From G963708235 sp963708235 (GTDB lineage: Bacteria; Actinomycetota; Acidimicrobiia; Spongiisociales; UBA5794): DNA of 64,000 nucleotides. The stretch covers positions 3,038,001-3,102,000 of the forward strand of contig OY970200.1 in assembly GCA_963708235.1 (NCBI GenBank), given 5' to 3'. Below are positions 16,522 through 26,380 of this stretch, piece after piece. How positions within the stretch are numbered: the stretch's first letter is position 1; the number at the start of each line of letters is the position of its first letter. The position numbers were made by a program, and so were the translations under genes. Below the pieces are notes generated by a model. The model saw only the letters and a list, made by a program, of their open reading frames with translations. It searched no databases and was not told the origin of the DNA.

Positions 16522-18257
16522 GTCGGACCCTGCCCGGTCCCGTTGGGGCGGTAACCGTTGGTGATGGGCAGCCTCCGGTCCTTGCCGAAGGCCTTCGTGG
16601 AGATGCGTGCCCCCGGGGCCGCCTGCCGCCGCTTGTACTCGTTGCGGTCGACCATCGACGCCACCCGATGCACCAGCTGGGGGGAGACGCCCGCGGCGAT
16701 GATCTCCTCCACCGAAAGGTCCTCGTCGATGTAGCGCACCAGCACCTCGTCGAGCACGTCGTATTCGGGCAGGGAATCGGAATCCTTCTGATCCGGACGG
16801 AGCTCGGCGGATGGCGGCTTGTCGATGATGTCCTGCGGGATCACCTCCCCATCGCGGTTCCGCCACACGGCGAGGCGGTACACCACCGTCTTGAGGACAT
16901 CCTTGAGCACCGCATATCCACCGGCCATGTCCCCGTAGAGAGTGGCGTATCCGACCGCCATCTCCGACTTGTTCCCGGTTGCTACCACCATCGGTCCGAA
17001 CTTGTTGGACAGCGCCATCAGGATGGCCCCGCGGATGCGCGCCTGGAGGTTCTCCTCGGCCACACCGGGTTGCGTGTCGGTAAAGACCGGTGCCAGCGCA
17101 CCGAGGAACCCGGTGAAGATGTCGTCGATCGGGATGACGTCGAAGCGGCACCCGAGCCGTTTCGCCACGTCCTCGGAGTCGCGCCAGGACCCCGTGGAGG
17201 AATACCGCGACGGCATGGTCACGCCCCATACCCGGTCCGGGCCGAGGGCGTCGACGGCGATGGCGCAGGTAAGGGCACTGTCGATGCCGCCGGACAACCC
17301 GATCAGCACCTGGTCGAATCCGTTCTTGGCGACGTAGTCGCCCAGCGCCGTCACCAGTGCGGTGTAGATCTCGGCCTCGGGATCGAGGCGATCCGGGCTC
17401 ACCGAGGCAGGAATCACCGGGCGGTCGGCGGTGTGGCGTCGTCCGGTCACCGGGATCACGGGTGCGGCACCGGATGGGGGCGACGCTTCGGGAACCGGCA
17501 GGTCGAGGACGAATCTCTCCTCGGTGAACTGGCCGGCCCGGTAGCGAAGGGCGCCGTTGCCGTCGAACACCATCGAATCGCCGTCGAAGATGAGATCGTC
17601 CTGGCCTCCCACCATGTTGAGATAGACCAGCGGAACCCCGGCGCGTTGCGCCTCGGCGGCGAGCAGGGCGGCGCGTTGGGTTCCCTTCCCGGCGTGATAG
17701 GGCGAACCGTTGATGTTGAGGAGGATGCGGGCGCCGGCGGCCGCCTGCAACGCCGGCGGACCCTCGGGCGACCAGATGTCCTCACACACCGAGATTCCCA
17801 TCGGGATCCCTGAGATGTTCCACAACATGTCGGGTTGGTCCCCGGCAACGAAATAACGGGCCTCGTCGAAGACGGCGTAGTTGGGAAGCAGGACCTTGCG
17901 GTAGATGCCGACCAGCCGGCCTTCGGCGAGGACGGCCGCCGAGTTGGCGGCAGTGCGAGGCTGGGAGTCCTCGAGCACCTCGTCGACGTCGACCGGCTCG
18001 ACGAAGCCGACCACGGTGACGGTCCGTCCCGAGGCCTCGGCGAGTCGCTCCACCGTCGCCAGGCTCTCGGTGCGGAATTGGCGACGCAGCACCAGGTCCT
18101 CAGGTGGGTAGCCGGAGAGCGCCAGCTCGGGAAGCAGCAGCACGTCGGCGTGTTGGGTCTCGGCCCAATCCATGGCCCGGCGCACCATCTCGGCGTTGCC
18201 GACAAGGTCGCCGACGACAGGGTTGATCTGGGCTCCGGCTATCCGCAACACATCCAT
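16518..18257 (-). CDS. nadE: Glutamine-dependent NAD+ synthetase
   Basis: This 579-residue enzyme amidates deamido-NAD+ with ammonia taken from glutamine. The N-terminal nitrilase-like glutaminase holds the Glu of LLPELALSGYP, the Lys of YRKVLLPNY and the Cys of ISVCEDIWSPEG. The C-terminal synthetase has the ATP loop GLSGGIDSALTC near residue 305 and the GNKSEMAVGYATLYGDMAGG motif. It begins an operon with three downstream genes joined by 4-nt overlaps or short gaps. Confidence 0.95.
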   Translation of the reverse strand: MDVLRIAGAQINPVVGDLVGNAEMVRRAMDWAETQHADVLLLPELALSGYPPEDLVLRRQFRTESLATVERLAEASGRTVTVVGFVEPVDVDEVLEDSQPRTAANSAAVLAEGRLVGIYRKVLLPNYAVFDEARYFVAGDQPDMLWNISGIPMGISVCEDIWSPEGPPALQAAAGARILLNINGSPYHAGKGTQRAALLAAEAQRAGVPLVYLNMVGGQDDLIFDGDSMVFDGNGALRYRAGQFTEERFVLDLPVPEASPPSGAAPVIPVTGRRHTADRPVIPASVSPDRLDPEAEIYTALVTALGDYVAKNGFDQVLIGLSGGIDSALTCAIAVDALGPDRVWGVTMPSRYSSTGSWRDSEDVAKRLGCRFDVIPIDDIFTGFLGALAPVFTDTQPGVAEENLQARIRGAILMALSNKFGPMVVATGNKSEMAVGYATLYGDMAGGYAVLKDVLKTVVYRLAVWRNRDGEVIPQDIIDKPPSAELRPDQKDSDSLPEYDVLDEVLVRYIDEDLSVEEIIAAGVSPQLVHRVASMVDRNEYKRRQAAPGARISTKAFGKDRRLPITNGYRPNGTGQGPT

Positions 18258-18354
18258 GGCGGCAGGTTAGGGGTCGGCAGTGACAGATCGACCGCCACCC
18301 CGCGCTCCCCGCACCGAGCCGACATGCCGCCCCAGCGGGCGACCCGGGACGGCG

Positions 18355-19491
18355 TCACAGACCGGCCACGGTCTCCTCGACCAGGAAGTCGACCACCCGG
18401 CGCATCCCGTCGGCATGGCTGCCGCCGTTGTCGATGGTCTCGCGGTAGATGGCGATCTGACGGTCGGCGCTGGTGCCCCGCTCGAGGATGGTCCATCCGT
18501 GCTCCAACTCGGCGACGCAGTCGAGGTCGATGGCATCCTCGGCGATCAGTTCCATGATCTCCTCGTAGAGCTCGTCATAGGGAACGATGTCGCCCCGACC
18601 GAAGTCGATGAGACCTTCCGAGAACCCGTACCGCTGCGCCCGCCACGCGTTCTCGCTGAGCAGCATCCGCGAGTAGGTGCGCCACCGCTGGTTGGACATC
18701 CGCCGTCGGTACAGCATCGAGAGCAGACAGGTGTACATGGCGGCGACGGTGATGCCGTCGTCGATGTTGGTGCAGATGTCGCTGATTCGCATCTCCAGCG
18801 TCGGATAGCGCTCGCTGGGCCGGATGTCCCACCACAGCTTGGTGGCGTCTTCGATGACTCCGGCGTGGACCAGGGCATCGACGTGGCGGCGGTAGTCCCC
18901 CCAACTGGTGAACTCGTCGGGCATCCCGGTGCGAGGGAGGGCACGGAACACCGAGGTGCGGTAGCTCTTGAGACCGGTCTCGATCCCCTGCCAGAACGGC
19001 GAAGAGGTGCTCATCGACAGCAGGTGGGGAAGGAAGTAGAGCACCTGGTTCATCAGATCGATGCGGAGGTCCTCGTCGTCGATCCCGACGTGGACGTGCA
19101 TCCCCGAGATCAGGAGTCGTCGGGCGACCCCGCCCATGGCCTCGGCGAGGGCGTTGTAGCGCTCCTTGTCGGTGTTGAGCTGCTCGCTCCAGGCGGCGAA
19201 GGGGTGGGTCGAGGCCGAGATCGGGGCCAGACCGTGGCGATTCGCCACTTCGGCGACCAGGGTGCGCAGGGCGGCCAACTCACGTCGCACATCACCGATC
19301 GAGTCGCACACCGCGGTTCCCACCTCGATCTGGGACCGCATGAACTCGGGGCCCACCTGTCCGACGGCGCGGGCGCCGATCTCCTCCAGCATCCCGTCGG
19401 GCAGGTCACGGACAAGGTCTCTGGTCTCGAGATCGACGAGCTTGTATTCCTCTTCGATACCGATCGTGAACAAGGGCCGGTTCACACCCAC
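18355..19491 (-). CDS. Glutamate-cysteine ligase family 2 (YbdK-type carboxylate-amine ligase)
   Basis: This 378-residue ATP-dependent ligase has the GCS2 start FTIGIEEEYKLVD with the metal-binding Glu triplet, then ISASTHPFAAW, HVHVGIDDEDL and LEMRISDICTNIDD. In E. coli YbdK has weak glutamate-cysteine ligase activity; in Actinobacteria related enzymes may serve mycothiol, ergothioneine or coenzyme pathways, so the product is uncertain. It is 97 nt upstream of nadE on the same strand. Confidence 0.9.
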   Translation of the reverse strand: MGVNRPLFTIGIEEEYKLVDLETRDLVRDLPDGMLEEIGARAVGQVGPEFMRSQIEVGTAVCDSIGDVRRELAALRTLVAEVANRHGLAPISASTHPFAAWSEQLNTDKERYNALAEAMGGVARRLLISGMHVHVGIDDEDLRIDLMNQVLYFLPHLLSMSTSSPFWQGIETGLKSYRTSVFRALPRTGMPDEFTSWGDYRRHVDALVHAGVIEDATKLWWDIRPSERYPTLEMRISDICTNIDDGITVAAMYTCLLSMLYRRRMSNQRWRTYSRMLLSENAWRAQRYGFSEGLIDFGRGDIVPYDELYEEIMELIAEDAIDLDCVAELEHGWTILERGTSADRQIAIYRETIDNGGSHADGMRRVVDFLVEETVAGL

Positions 19492-19677
19492 TCCCTTCTG
19501 CTGATCAGGACATGCGGTCGCTCATCCTCGGCGGCGGGGCAGCTCCCGACCGCATCGCCAGACACGTCACGGCCCGGTCACTGCGCCGGTCACAACCTAA
19601 CGGAGCGGGTGGCGAATTGCCCGCCGCACCAGCGGTCACCGGGGGCCTCGGAACGGCGACGGTAGAATCGTCGCTTC

Positions 19678-20862
19678 ATGGAGTCCCGCACCGCATCCAT
19701 CGTCGAGTCTTCCCGCGCCATCGCCCCGGCGATGGTCGAGTTGCGACGCGAGATCCATCGCAACCCCGAGGTGGGTTGGCGGGAGCACCGCACCACCCGC
19801 CGTGTGGCCGAAGCCCTGGTCGAGATGGGGTTGGACCCGCAGATCAGGTCCGCCGGCACCGGGTTGACGGTCGACATCGGCAGCGGGGACACCGCCGTCG
19901 GGTTCCGCGCCGACCTCGATGCCCTCCCGATCACCGAGATCTCGATGGCGGACTACGCCTCGCTGGTCCCAGGGACCATGCACGCCTGCGGTCATGACGT
20001 CCATGTGGCGGTGGCGGTCGGGATCGCCGGGGTACTGGCCGCACAACCGGAACTTCCCGGCCGGGTCCGCATCGTCTTCCAGCCCGCCGAGGAACAGATC
20101 CCGGGCGGCGCCGTCGCCATGTCGGCCGAGGGCGCCATCGACGGTCTGGCGGCGATCGCCGCCTTCCACGTCGACCCGTCACTGCCGGTCGGCCACGTCG
20201 GGTTGCGCCACGGCGGGATCACCGGCGCAGCCGACAAGGTGATCATCCGTCTCAAGGGTCCCGGCGGCCATACGTCGAGACCCCACCAGACCGCAGACCT
20301 GATCTACGCCGCCGGCAGGGTCGCCACTGAATTGCCCCAGTTGCTCCGCTACGGAGCCGACCCTCGCGAGACGATGGCGGTTGTCTTCGGCAGGATCGCC
20401 GGTGGCGGCGCCGAGAACGTCATCCCGACCGAGGTCGAGATGGGCGGCACCATCCGCTTGTTCAATCTCGATTTGTGGCGGGAACTCCCGAAGCTGGTCG
20501 AGCAGCATGTCCACGACCTGGTGTCCCCGCTGGGCGCCGCCCTGGAGATCGATTACCTCCGTGGCTCTCCCCCCGTCGTCAACGACTCGGGGGTGGTGCG
20601 GGCATTCGACCAGGCGACCCGGCAGGTGTGTGGCGACGGGTGCGTCGCCGTTGCCCATCAGAGTCTCGGCTCGGAGGACTTCGCCTGGTTCCTCGAGGCG
20701 CTACCGGGTGCGCTGATCCGCCTCGGGGCGGGTCTCCCCGACCGCACCGTGGATCTCCACTCCGCCACCTTCGATGTCGACGAGGGGTGTATCGAGACCG
20801 GCATCGGTGTCGGAAGCCAGGCGATGATCAACCTGCTCGAATCGGTCGCAGCCCCCGCCTGA
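19678..20862 (+). CDS. M20-family amidohydrolase (hippurate hydrolase-like)
   Basis: This 394-residue metallopeptidase has LRREIHRNPEVGWREHRTT near the N-terminus, the metal-binding HACGHDVHVAVAV, the EE pair in FQPAEEQIPGG, HVDPSLPVGH and the dimerisation domain after GPGGHTSRP. It hydrolyses N-acyl amino acids or similar amides; the exact substrate is unknown. It is convergent with tyrA and stands alone on the plus strand. Confidence 0.92.
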   Translation: MESRTASIVESSRAIAPAMVELRREIHRNPEVGWREHRTTRRVAEALVEMGLDPQIRSAGTGLTVDIGSGDTAVGFRADLDALPITEISMADYASLVPGTMHACGHDVHVAVAVGIAGVLAAQPELPGRVRIVFQPAEEQIPGGAVAMSAEGAIDGLAAIAAFHVDPSLPVGHVGLRHGGITGAADKVIIRLKGPGGHTSRPHQTADLIYAAGRVATELPQLLRYGADPRETMAVVFGRIAGGGAENVIPTEVEMGGTIRLFNLDLWRELPKLVEQHVHDLVSPLGAALEIDYLRGSPPVVNDSGVVRAFDQATRQVCGDGCVAVAHQSLGSEDFAWFLEALPGALIRLGAGLPDRTVDLHSATFDVDEGCIETGIGVGSQAMINLLESVAAPA

Positions 20863-20887
20863 GCCGGGCTCGAACGGCTGGCAACGG

Positions 20888-21908
20888 TCAATCGACCAGC
20901 AGCAACCCTGCCGACTCGAGGGCATTGCGCATCTCCGCCTCTTCGCCGCTGCGCACCGACACGGTGAGCAGCCCGCCACCGCCGTGTGGGGAGTGGCGCA
21001 GTTGGAGGTCACGCACATCGACTCCGCTGGTCTGGAAGGCACGGCCGACCCGGGCGAGCTTCTCCCGGTCGGTCGGCCAGCGCCACCGTGATCCCCACCA
21101 CCGGTGCCGCCAGACCGAGACGGTTGCTGCGGGCATGATCGAGGTGATCGGCGATGTCGCCTCCATCGCGCCGCTGGATCGCCGCCGCCGCCGCGGTGAG
21201 CCGTTGGAGGAAGTCACCGAGCACATCGAGGATCGGGCCGCGGTTGGCGTCGAACAGCTCGACCCACGGCGCCGGATCGGATGCGGCGACCCGGGTCAGG
21301 TCACGGAAGCTCCCCGCCACCAGCTCGAGGGCGTCGGTTCGATCGGCGGCCTCGTTCATCAGGGTCGAGGCGAGGAGTTGCGGCAGGTGCGACACCACGG
21401 CGACGGCGACATCGTGGTCGGCGGCGGTCATCCGCACCGCTCTGGCGCCCAGTGCGGCGATCATCCGTTCCACAGTGACCATGTCCGCCTCGGCGGCGGC
21501 GTCGGTGGTCACCACCCACGCCGCCCCACGGAACAGATCGGCGGTCGCCGCCTCCGGACCGCTCACCTCGCGACCGGCCATGGGGTGGGTCCCGACAAAC
21601 CGCCGCCCGGCGGCCGCAGCGATCACCGGGCCCTTGACCCCGGTGACGTCGATCAGCAACCCGGGCCCGGGATCGAGGGTGGCGACACTCTCCAGCACCG
21701 CCGACGGGGGGCCGGCGAGGACCACCAGATCACACTCGGCGGCGATCAGATCGACAGGATCGGACCTCGGGTGCAGGGCGGACCGTTCCGCCGACCGCTG
21801 CAGGGTGTCCGGATCGGGATCCCATCCGTGGACCTCCCAACCGGCGACCGACAGACCGAGCCCGATCGAAGTCCCGATCAGCCCGGTGCCGAGGATCCCG
21901 ATCCGCAT
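20888..21908 (-). CDS. tyrA: Prephenate dehydrogenase with ACT domain, apparent frameshift
   Basis: This enzyme of tyrosine synthesis oxidises prephenate to hydroxyphenylpyruvate with NAD(P)+. The N-terminal dinucleotide fold starts MRIGILGTGLIGTSIGLGL, and GTHPMAGREVSGPEAA and VVSHLPQLLAS follow. The frame as written ends at 21009 without the usual ACT domain. Dropping one base directly after AGCT at 21057-21060 joins it to DVRDLQLRHSPHGGGGLLTV and a stop at 20888, restoring an ACT domain and 339 residues. The gene lies 32 nt downstream of aroF. Confidence 0.9.
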
Positions 21909-21940
21909 CGGTTCACCCGGAAGCGGTGTCGTCGGAACGC

Positions 21941-22990
21941 TCAGAGTTTGAGCCCCATGACATCGGTGAGCGCCCGCACCTCATCCATCAACGCAGCGAA
22001 CTCGGAGGGGAGAATCGCCTGGGCGCCGTCGACCAGCGCCGTCTCCGGCGCCGGGTGGACATCGACCATGAACCCGTCGGCACCCGAGACCACGGCGGTG
22101 CGGGTGAGCGGCGCCACCAGATGGCGGTGCCCCCCGGAATGGGACGGGTCGATGATGATGGGGAGATGGGACAACGCCTTGACCACCGGCGCCGCCGAGA
22201 TGTCGAGGGTGTTGCGGGTGGCGGTTTCGAAGGTGCGGATGCCACGTTCGCACAGGATGACGTTGTGGTTGCCTTCCTTGTAGATGTACTCGGCGGCGTT
22301 GAGCCACTCCTCGATGGTGGCGGTGAATCCCCGCTTGAGCAGTACCGGCTTGTTCTGACGACCGAGCTCCGTGAGCAGGGTGAAGTTGGCCATGTTGCGG
22401 GTGCCGACGCGGATGATGTCGGCGTACTGCGCCACCAACTCCACATGACGGGTGTCCAGAACCTCGGCGACGAAGGGAAGCCCGAATTCCTCGCGCGCCT
22501 CGGCGAGAAGTTCGAGACCCCGCTCCTGGAGACCCTGAAAGGCGTACGGCGAGGTGCGCGGCTTGAAGGCGTCTCCACGCAGGATGCGGGCACCGGACTT
22601 GGCCACCGCCTCGGCGGCGGCGAAGAGCGTCTCCCGGGATTCGACGGCGCACGGCCCGGCGATGGCGACGAAGTGTCCCCCACCGACGGGGACGCCTCCA
22701 ACATCGACGATCGAGTCCTCGGTCTGGAAGTCGCGGCTGACGAACTTGAAGGGCTTGAGCACCGGGACCGCCCGCTCGACTCCTCCGAAGGCTTCCCACG
22801 GCAACTGCTGGATGACCTCGCGGTCACCCACGGCACCGATCACGGTGCGGCGGGCCCCGTGGGACACGTGAGCCTCGGCACCGATGTCGGCCAGCCGATC
22901 GATGACCTGCTGGATATCGGTTTCGGTTGCCCCTTGGCGCATGACGATGATCAAGGACTCGTCTCCTCCGGCTCGGCTCGGCCCGCTCAC
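21941..22990 (-). CDS. aroF: 3-deoxy-7-phosphoheptulonate synthase (DAHP synthase)
   Basis: This 349-residue enzyme condenses phosphoenolpyruvate and erythrose-4-phosphate, the first step of aromatic amino acid synthesis. An N-terminal regulatory ferredoxin-like domain (IIVMRQGATETDIQQVID) precedes the barrel with AGPCAVES, RGDAFKPRTSPYAFQG, IRVGTRNMANF, LLKRGF and IDPSHSGGH. This is the type I-beta (AroF/AroQ-linked) architecture. GTG 22990 has GGAGGAGG seven nt upstream; a TTG at 22954 with GGAGGAG is an alternative. It is followed by tyrA, so the pair serves tyrosine supply. Confidence 0.95.
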   Translation of the reverse strand: MSGPSRAGGDESLIIVMRQGATETDIQQVIDRLADIGAEAHVSHGARRTVIGAVGDREVIQQLPWEAFGGVERAVPVLKPFKFVSRDFQTEDSIVDVGGVPVGGGHFVAIAGPCAVESRETLFAAAEAVAKSGARILRGDAFKPRTSPYAFQGLQERGLELLAEAREEFGLPFVAEVLDTRHVELVAQYADIIRVGTRNMANFTLLTELGRQNKPVLLKRGFTATIEEWLNAAEYIYKEGNHNVILCERGIRTFETATRNTLDISAAPVVKALSHLPIIIDPSHSGGHRHLVAPLTRTAVVSGADGFMVDVHPAPETALVDGAQAILPSEFAALMDEVRALTDVMGLKL

Positions 22991-23076
22991 GCATCAACCT
23001 CCTCCGTGGAATGGTAGATCTCCCGGCCGGACCGTGATCCCCCGTGCGCTCACACCGTGCTTGCTCCAGCTAGCGC

Positions 23077-23105
23077 TTGCAATTGTTAGCACTTTGCTGT
23101 ATATT
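23077..23105 (+). promoter_or_regulatory. Promoter with direct-repeat operator for the XRE gene
   Basis: TTGCAA (23077-23082), 17 nt, then TATATT (23100-23105) predict a start at about 23112, the GTG of the XRE gene, so the mRNA is probably leaderless. TAGCGCTTGC at 23071 and TAGCACTTTGC at 23087, 16 nt apart, overlap the promoter and may be bound by the XRE protein itself. Confidence 0.6.
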
Positions 23106-23111
23106 GCGCTC

Positions 23112-23459
23112 GTGAAGCAACCCTTGCCCGACCTCGGCGGATTCATCCGCGCCCAGCGAGAGCACAGCGCCATGTCGTTGCGCAAGCTGGCCGAGACCGC
23201 CGGAATCTCCAACCCGTACCTCAGCCAGATCGAACGGGGCCTGCGCAAACCGTCGGCGGAGATCTTGAAGGCGTTGGCAAGGGCCCTCAGCATCCGAGCC
23301 GAATCCCTCTACGAGCAGGCCGGGCTCCTCGAAGACGAGGAGCGGCCCACGGTGATCGACGCCATCGGCGTCGACGAAGAACTGACCCAGTCGCAGAAAC
23401 TGGCGCTGACGGAGATCTATCTGAGCTTCGTCGGCGCCACCGAGAAGGAGACTTCCTGA
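23112..23459 (+). CDS. XRE-family helix-turn-helix regulator
   Basis: The protein has 115 residues. The DNA-binding domain spans about residues 9-65 (SLRKLAETAGISNPYLSQIE is the recognition region), followed by an acidic helical tail. It closely resembles the regulator encoded directly before hbhA in mycobacteria. GTG 23112 coincides with the predicted transcription start. Its stop is followed at once by the ATG of the HbhA-like gene, so the two form one unit. Confidence 0.88.
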   Translation: MKQPLPDLGGFIRAQREHSAMSLRKLAETAGISNPYLSQIERGLRKPSAEILKALARALSIRAESLYEQAGLLEDEERPTVIDAIGVDEELTQSQKLALTEIYLSFVGATEKETS

Positions 23460-24027
23460 ATGTTCGAAACCCAGCGCGAATTCGCCACCAAGACCGCCTA
23501 TATCGCTCTCGGAGCTTCCCGTTGTCGTCAGCCGGATGGTTCGTGACTACGGCGTCAAGCTCGCCGACAACGCCCAGACGCAGATGTCCACGTTCGCCGA
23601 AGAGGGCGAGAAGACCGCCAAGAAGCTCCAGGGCGGCAACGTCGTCGAGGAGATCCAGCACCGTGTCGACCTGGACAAGGTCCAGGATCGTGTCGAGAAG
23701 CTGCGCGACCAGCTCGAAGGTGCCCTGCAGAGCTGGCGCGAGTCGTTCACCCCGACCGACACCCGCACCCCGGCCAAGAAGGTGACCGTCGAGTCGGACA
23801 GCCCGACCGCCACCGACGCCGCCGCGGCTTCGACGGCCGCCGCCAAGAGCGGGGCCACCACGGCGACGGCGACCAAGCCGGCTGCTCGCAAGCCCGCCAC
23901 CAAGGCCAGCACGACCAAGACCGGCGCCACCAAGTCCGGTGCCGCCAAGACGAGCACCGCCAAGACCGGGACCGCCACCAAGGCACCCGCCCAGAAGAAG
24001 GCTCCCGCCGAGTCTGGCGCCAAGTAG
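23460..24027 (+). CDS. HbhA-like Ala/Lys-rich protein, apparent frameshift
   Basis: The gene starts MFETQREFATKTAYIALGA, which is the HbhA-type N-terminus, then meets a stop in the same frame. Dropping one T after AGCT at 23513-23516 gives GAPVVVSRMVRDYGVKL and an unbroken 188-residue protein. A central coiled coil (VDLDKVQDRVEKLRDQLEG) is followed by a C-terminal half of Lys, Ala and Thr repeats ending QKKAPAESGAK. In mycobacteria HbhA is a surface adhesin and lipid-body protein whose basic tail binds sulfated glycans; here the role is inferred. A strong terminator follows. Confidence 0.82.
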
Positions 24028-24106
24028 GGCACCGACCCGATCAGATCTCGACCGGTTCCCTCCGATCGGAGCATCTCTCTCCCTTTGGCTCCGATGGCGG
24101 TCGACA

Positions 24107-24136
24107 AAGAGCCCCGGCCGCAAGGCCGGGGCTCTT
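24107..24136. terminator. Bidirectional Rho-independent terminator
   Basis: AAGAGCCCCGGCC and GGCCGGGGCTCTT form a perfect 13-bp stem with a GCAA loop, followed by CTGCGTCTTCT. It lies between the HbhA-like gene and the convergent DUF4332 gene. Confidence 0.88.
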
Positions 24137-24200
24137 CTGCGTCTTCTCACATCGGCGGATACGGATCCGGCGACGGTGGCCGGCTCCGAGTCCCGGTTCG

Positions 24201-24605
24201 CTACGGAGCGATCACGCTCTCGAGGGTCTTGGCATGTTCGACCCAGCCTTCGACCATCGACGTGGTGGGGAGCCGACGCACCAGCCGTTTCTTGGTGTTG
24301 ACCTCGATCATCGACGCCAGCAGGTTGGCGGCGTTACGACGCCGCAGCTCGCGAACGGTGTCGACCCCGACCGACTCCAACAGCTCGGAATACTCCTCAC
24401 CGATCCCCCGCACCCGCATCAGGTCGGCGCGGTTCACCCAGGTGAGGATCTGCTGAAGGGTGATCCCGGTGGCATCGGCGAGCTCCTGGCGGCCCTGACG
24501 GGTGGCTCCGGTCTTGAGGAGCGCTTCGGTGGTGCGTACCCGCGCCTTGCGCAGTTTGGTGGCCTGGGTGTGACCGATCCCGTCGATCGCATCGATCGAG
24601 GCCAT
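24201..24605 (-). CDS. DUF4332 helix-hairpin-helix protein
   Basis: The protein has 134 residues with two helix-hairpin-helix-like units: IDGIGHTQATKLRKARVRT near the N-terminus and VRGIGEEYSELLESVGVDTV in the middle. This is the DUF4332 fold, related to the non-catalytic DNA-binding parts of helicases and ligases. Function is unknown. ATG 24605 follows GAAAGGATC. The open frame to 24815 has no coding character. Confidence 0.85.
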   Translation of the reverse strand: MASIDAIDGIGHTQATKLRKARVRTTEALLKTGATRQGRQELADATGITLQQILTWVNRADLMRVRGIGEEYSELLESVGVDTVRELRRRNAANLLASMIEVNTKKRLVRRLPTTSMVEGWVEHAKTLESVIAP

Positions 24606-25161
24606 CGCAAGATCCTTTCGCAGCCGACTCCGAGTCTGTCCGAAATGTCCGACACCCTTCGAGGGCCACTCCGGAGACGGCGAGGATACTCCGCTGCTCC
24701 GAGCCTCGGCGCATGCGACGGCCGACCGGAATCTCGCACCCGGATCCGCTCGTGCCCGGGGGACCGCTTTTGGCAACCCAACCCTGCCGCTTCGGCTCCG
24801 TCCCTCTGCGTTCACGACGATGCGACCTCACATCTTGATCTGGCCCGTTGTCGGATGTATCCCGTTGGTTCTCGAGATGGTGCCGACGTGGGTGGAGTCG
24901 CGGGAATGCACTCCGATCTTCGCCAGACGATCTTGCTCCGGTGAAGTGCGGTCGGTGCCCGTGACGTTCGGCGTTCGGCGAGGACCTGTCGTCGACGATG
25001 GCCTTGGAGTCCACGACGCAAAGATTCGGCCGATCCCCCGGCCGACCAGTACTCCTTCCCGCTTCAGATATGATCCGCCGGGGTACCCAGGCATGCGCCA
25101 CATCCGATCCTGTGGCGATATCGCTGTGCCCGTTCAGAATGGCCCGAGGGAAGTTGTAGTG
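24606..25161. other. Gap of about 550 nt without a convincing gene
   Basis: Open frames exist on both strands but none has a recognisable product or good ribosome site. Base composition is somewhat less GC-rich from about 24800 on, continuing into the lipoprotein gene at 25162, which may mark an acquired segment. No repeat or RNA gene was recognised. Confidence 0.4.
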
Positions 25162-26292
25162 ATGTCTCCTGCTAAACCACGACGGCTCCCTGGCGCCTCG
25201 CCGATCGCCGCCGTCGCGCTGATAGCGGCGGGCATCGCCGCATGCGGTGGTGGGACCGGCAACGGGGCCGGGGACCTGCTTCCGACGGCGTCGACCGAGA
25301 GCATCTCAGCTGTCCTTGCTCCCTGCGATGCTGCGGGTGAATCTGATCTTGATCCGGTCCTGCGCATGGCCTCTACCGCCGGATGGATCAAAGTCGAAGA
25401 AGTCCTGACCGAAGAGTGGAGCGACGGCGATCCAGACACGCTGGTAGCTTCGATCCGCGTCGACGAGTGGGATGGCACGGGAGGGGACCTGCTCGATCAC
25501 CCTGCGCTGGAAGGAAATGTCCAGGTCTTCGACTCGTATGGCCCAGGGGTCGACTGGGGGCTGGAAGTCGGCGCCGATGTGTGGCTGGGCCTTGCGGACT
25601 ACGCAGATCTCGGCCGTCCAGACTTCGTCGACTACGTCGTGCTCATCTTGCCGGACGGCCGCGCCGTGTTCCCCGGTGAGTGTGAGTACCACTACACGCA
25701 GCAACCGCTCGAGTCGTTCTTTGCGGAGGGTTTCGATGCCGAGATCGGTTCGCTCGTCGGGTCGATCCCGGTCGCGATCGGGTACGGAGACGAGATCTCA
25801 CACGACGTCGACATTCTCAATCCTGAGGAAACCGACGCCGAGGAGTTGGAGAGGCTGCAGTTTGCCGTCGTCCATATCAGCGTGACGGAGGCCTTGGGGG
25901 ACGACTACACCATATGTACCAAAGTCGATAGCGGCTGGAACGACTGCGTGGTTCCCAACACCGTTGCAGAATCAGGTGGGCATGTGGTCGATGCCTACCT
26001 GGACGGCTCGCTCCTCGAGGTGTGGCTTCTGGATAGTCACGCCAACCTCGTGGATCCCATCGCTCGGCTGGGTACCGTGTCTCTCGGCAACGCTCCGACG
26101 GGGTCCCTCGCCATCCGGCTCGAAGTCGACACCGCCGGCTTGGCGAATGCCCCGCCACCATCCACCGAGGAGGGCGCCCGAGTCAGGACGGTCGAGGTGA
26201 TCGCGCTGGAAGACCTCGACCATGATGACCCCGACTGGCCCGGTCTCAGACCTACGACGTTCGTCAGCGAAACGGGCGAGGGCAACTACTGA
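25162..26292 (+). CDS. Hypothetical lipoprotein, possibly acquired
   Basis: The precursor has 376 residues. The signal peptide ends in lipobox AGIAAC near residues 24-30. The mature part is acidic and rich in beta strands (WGLEVGADVWLGLADYADL, VVLILPDGRAVFPGEC), with several Cys that may pair outside the cell. No family was recognised. ATG 25162 (or GTG 25159) is chosen for the signal peptide. Codon choice is less GC-biased than in neighbours, which hints at horizontal transfer. Confidence 0.65.
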   Translation: MSPAKPRRLPGASPIAAVALIAAGIAACGGGTGNGAGDLLPTASTESISAVLAPCDAAGESDLDPVLRMASTAGWIKVEEVLTEEWSDGDPDTLVASIRVDEWDGTGGDLLDHPALEGNVQVFDSYGPGVDWGLEVGADVWLGLADYADLGRPDFVDYVVLILPDGRAVFPGECEYHYTQQPLESFFAEGFDAEIGSLVGSIPVAIGYGDEISHDVDILNPEETDAEELERLQFAVVHISVTEALGDDYTICTKVDSGWNDCVVPNTVAESGGHVVDAYLDGSLLEVWLLDSHANLVDPIARLGTVSLGNAPTGSLAIRLEVDTAGLANAPPPSTEEGARVRTVEVIALEDLDHDDPDWPGLRPTTFVSETGEGNY

Positions 26293-26380
26293 GCCAACCA
26301 TGGCTGCAACATCCTGGGCGGTGGATCACACCTGCCGACGGCCCACCGGTCCGTCGTCCGAGTGCGACCGGCCGGTGTGG

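Noticed and set aside
24397..25101. Minus-strand frame of 234 codons in the gap before the lipoprotein gene
   Set aside because: It overlaps the DUF4332 gene in another frame and has no domain, no hydrophobic pattern and no ribosome site.
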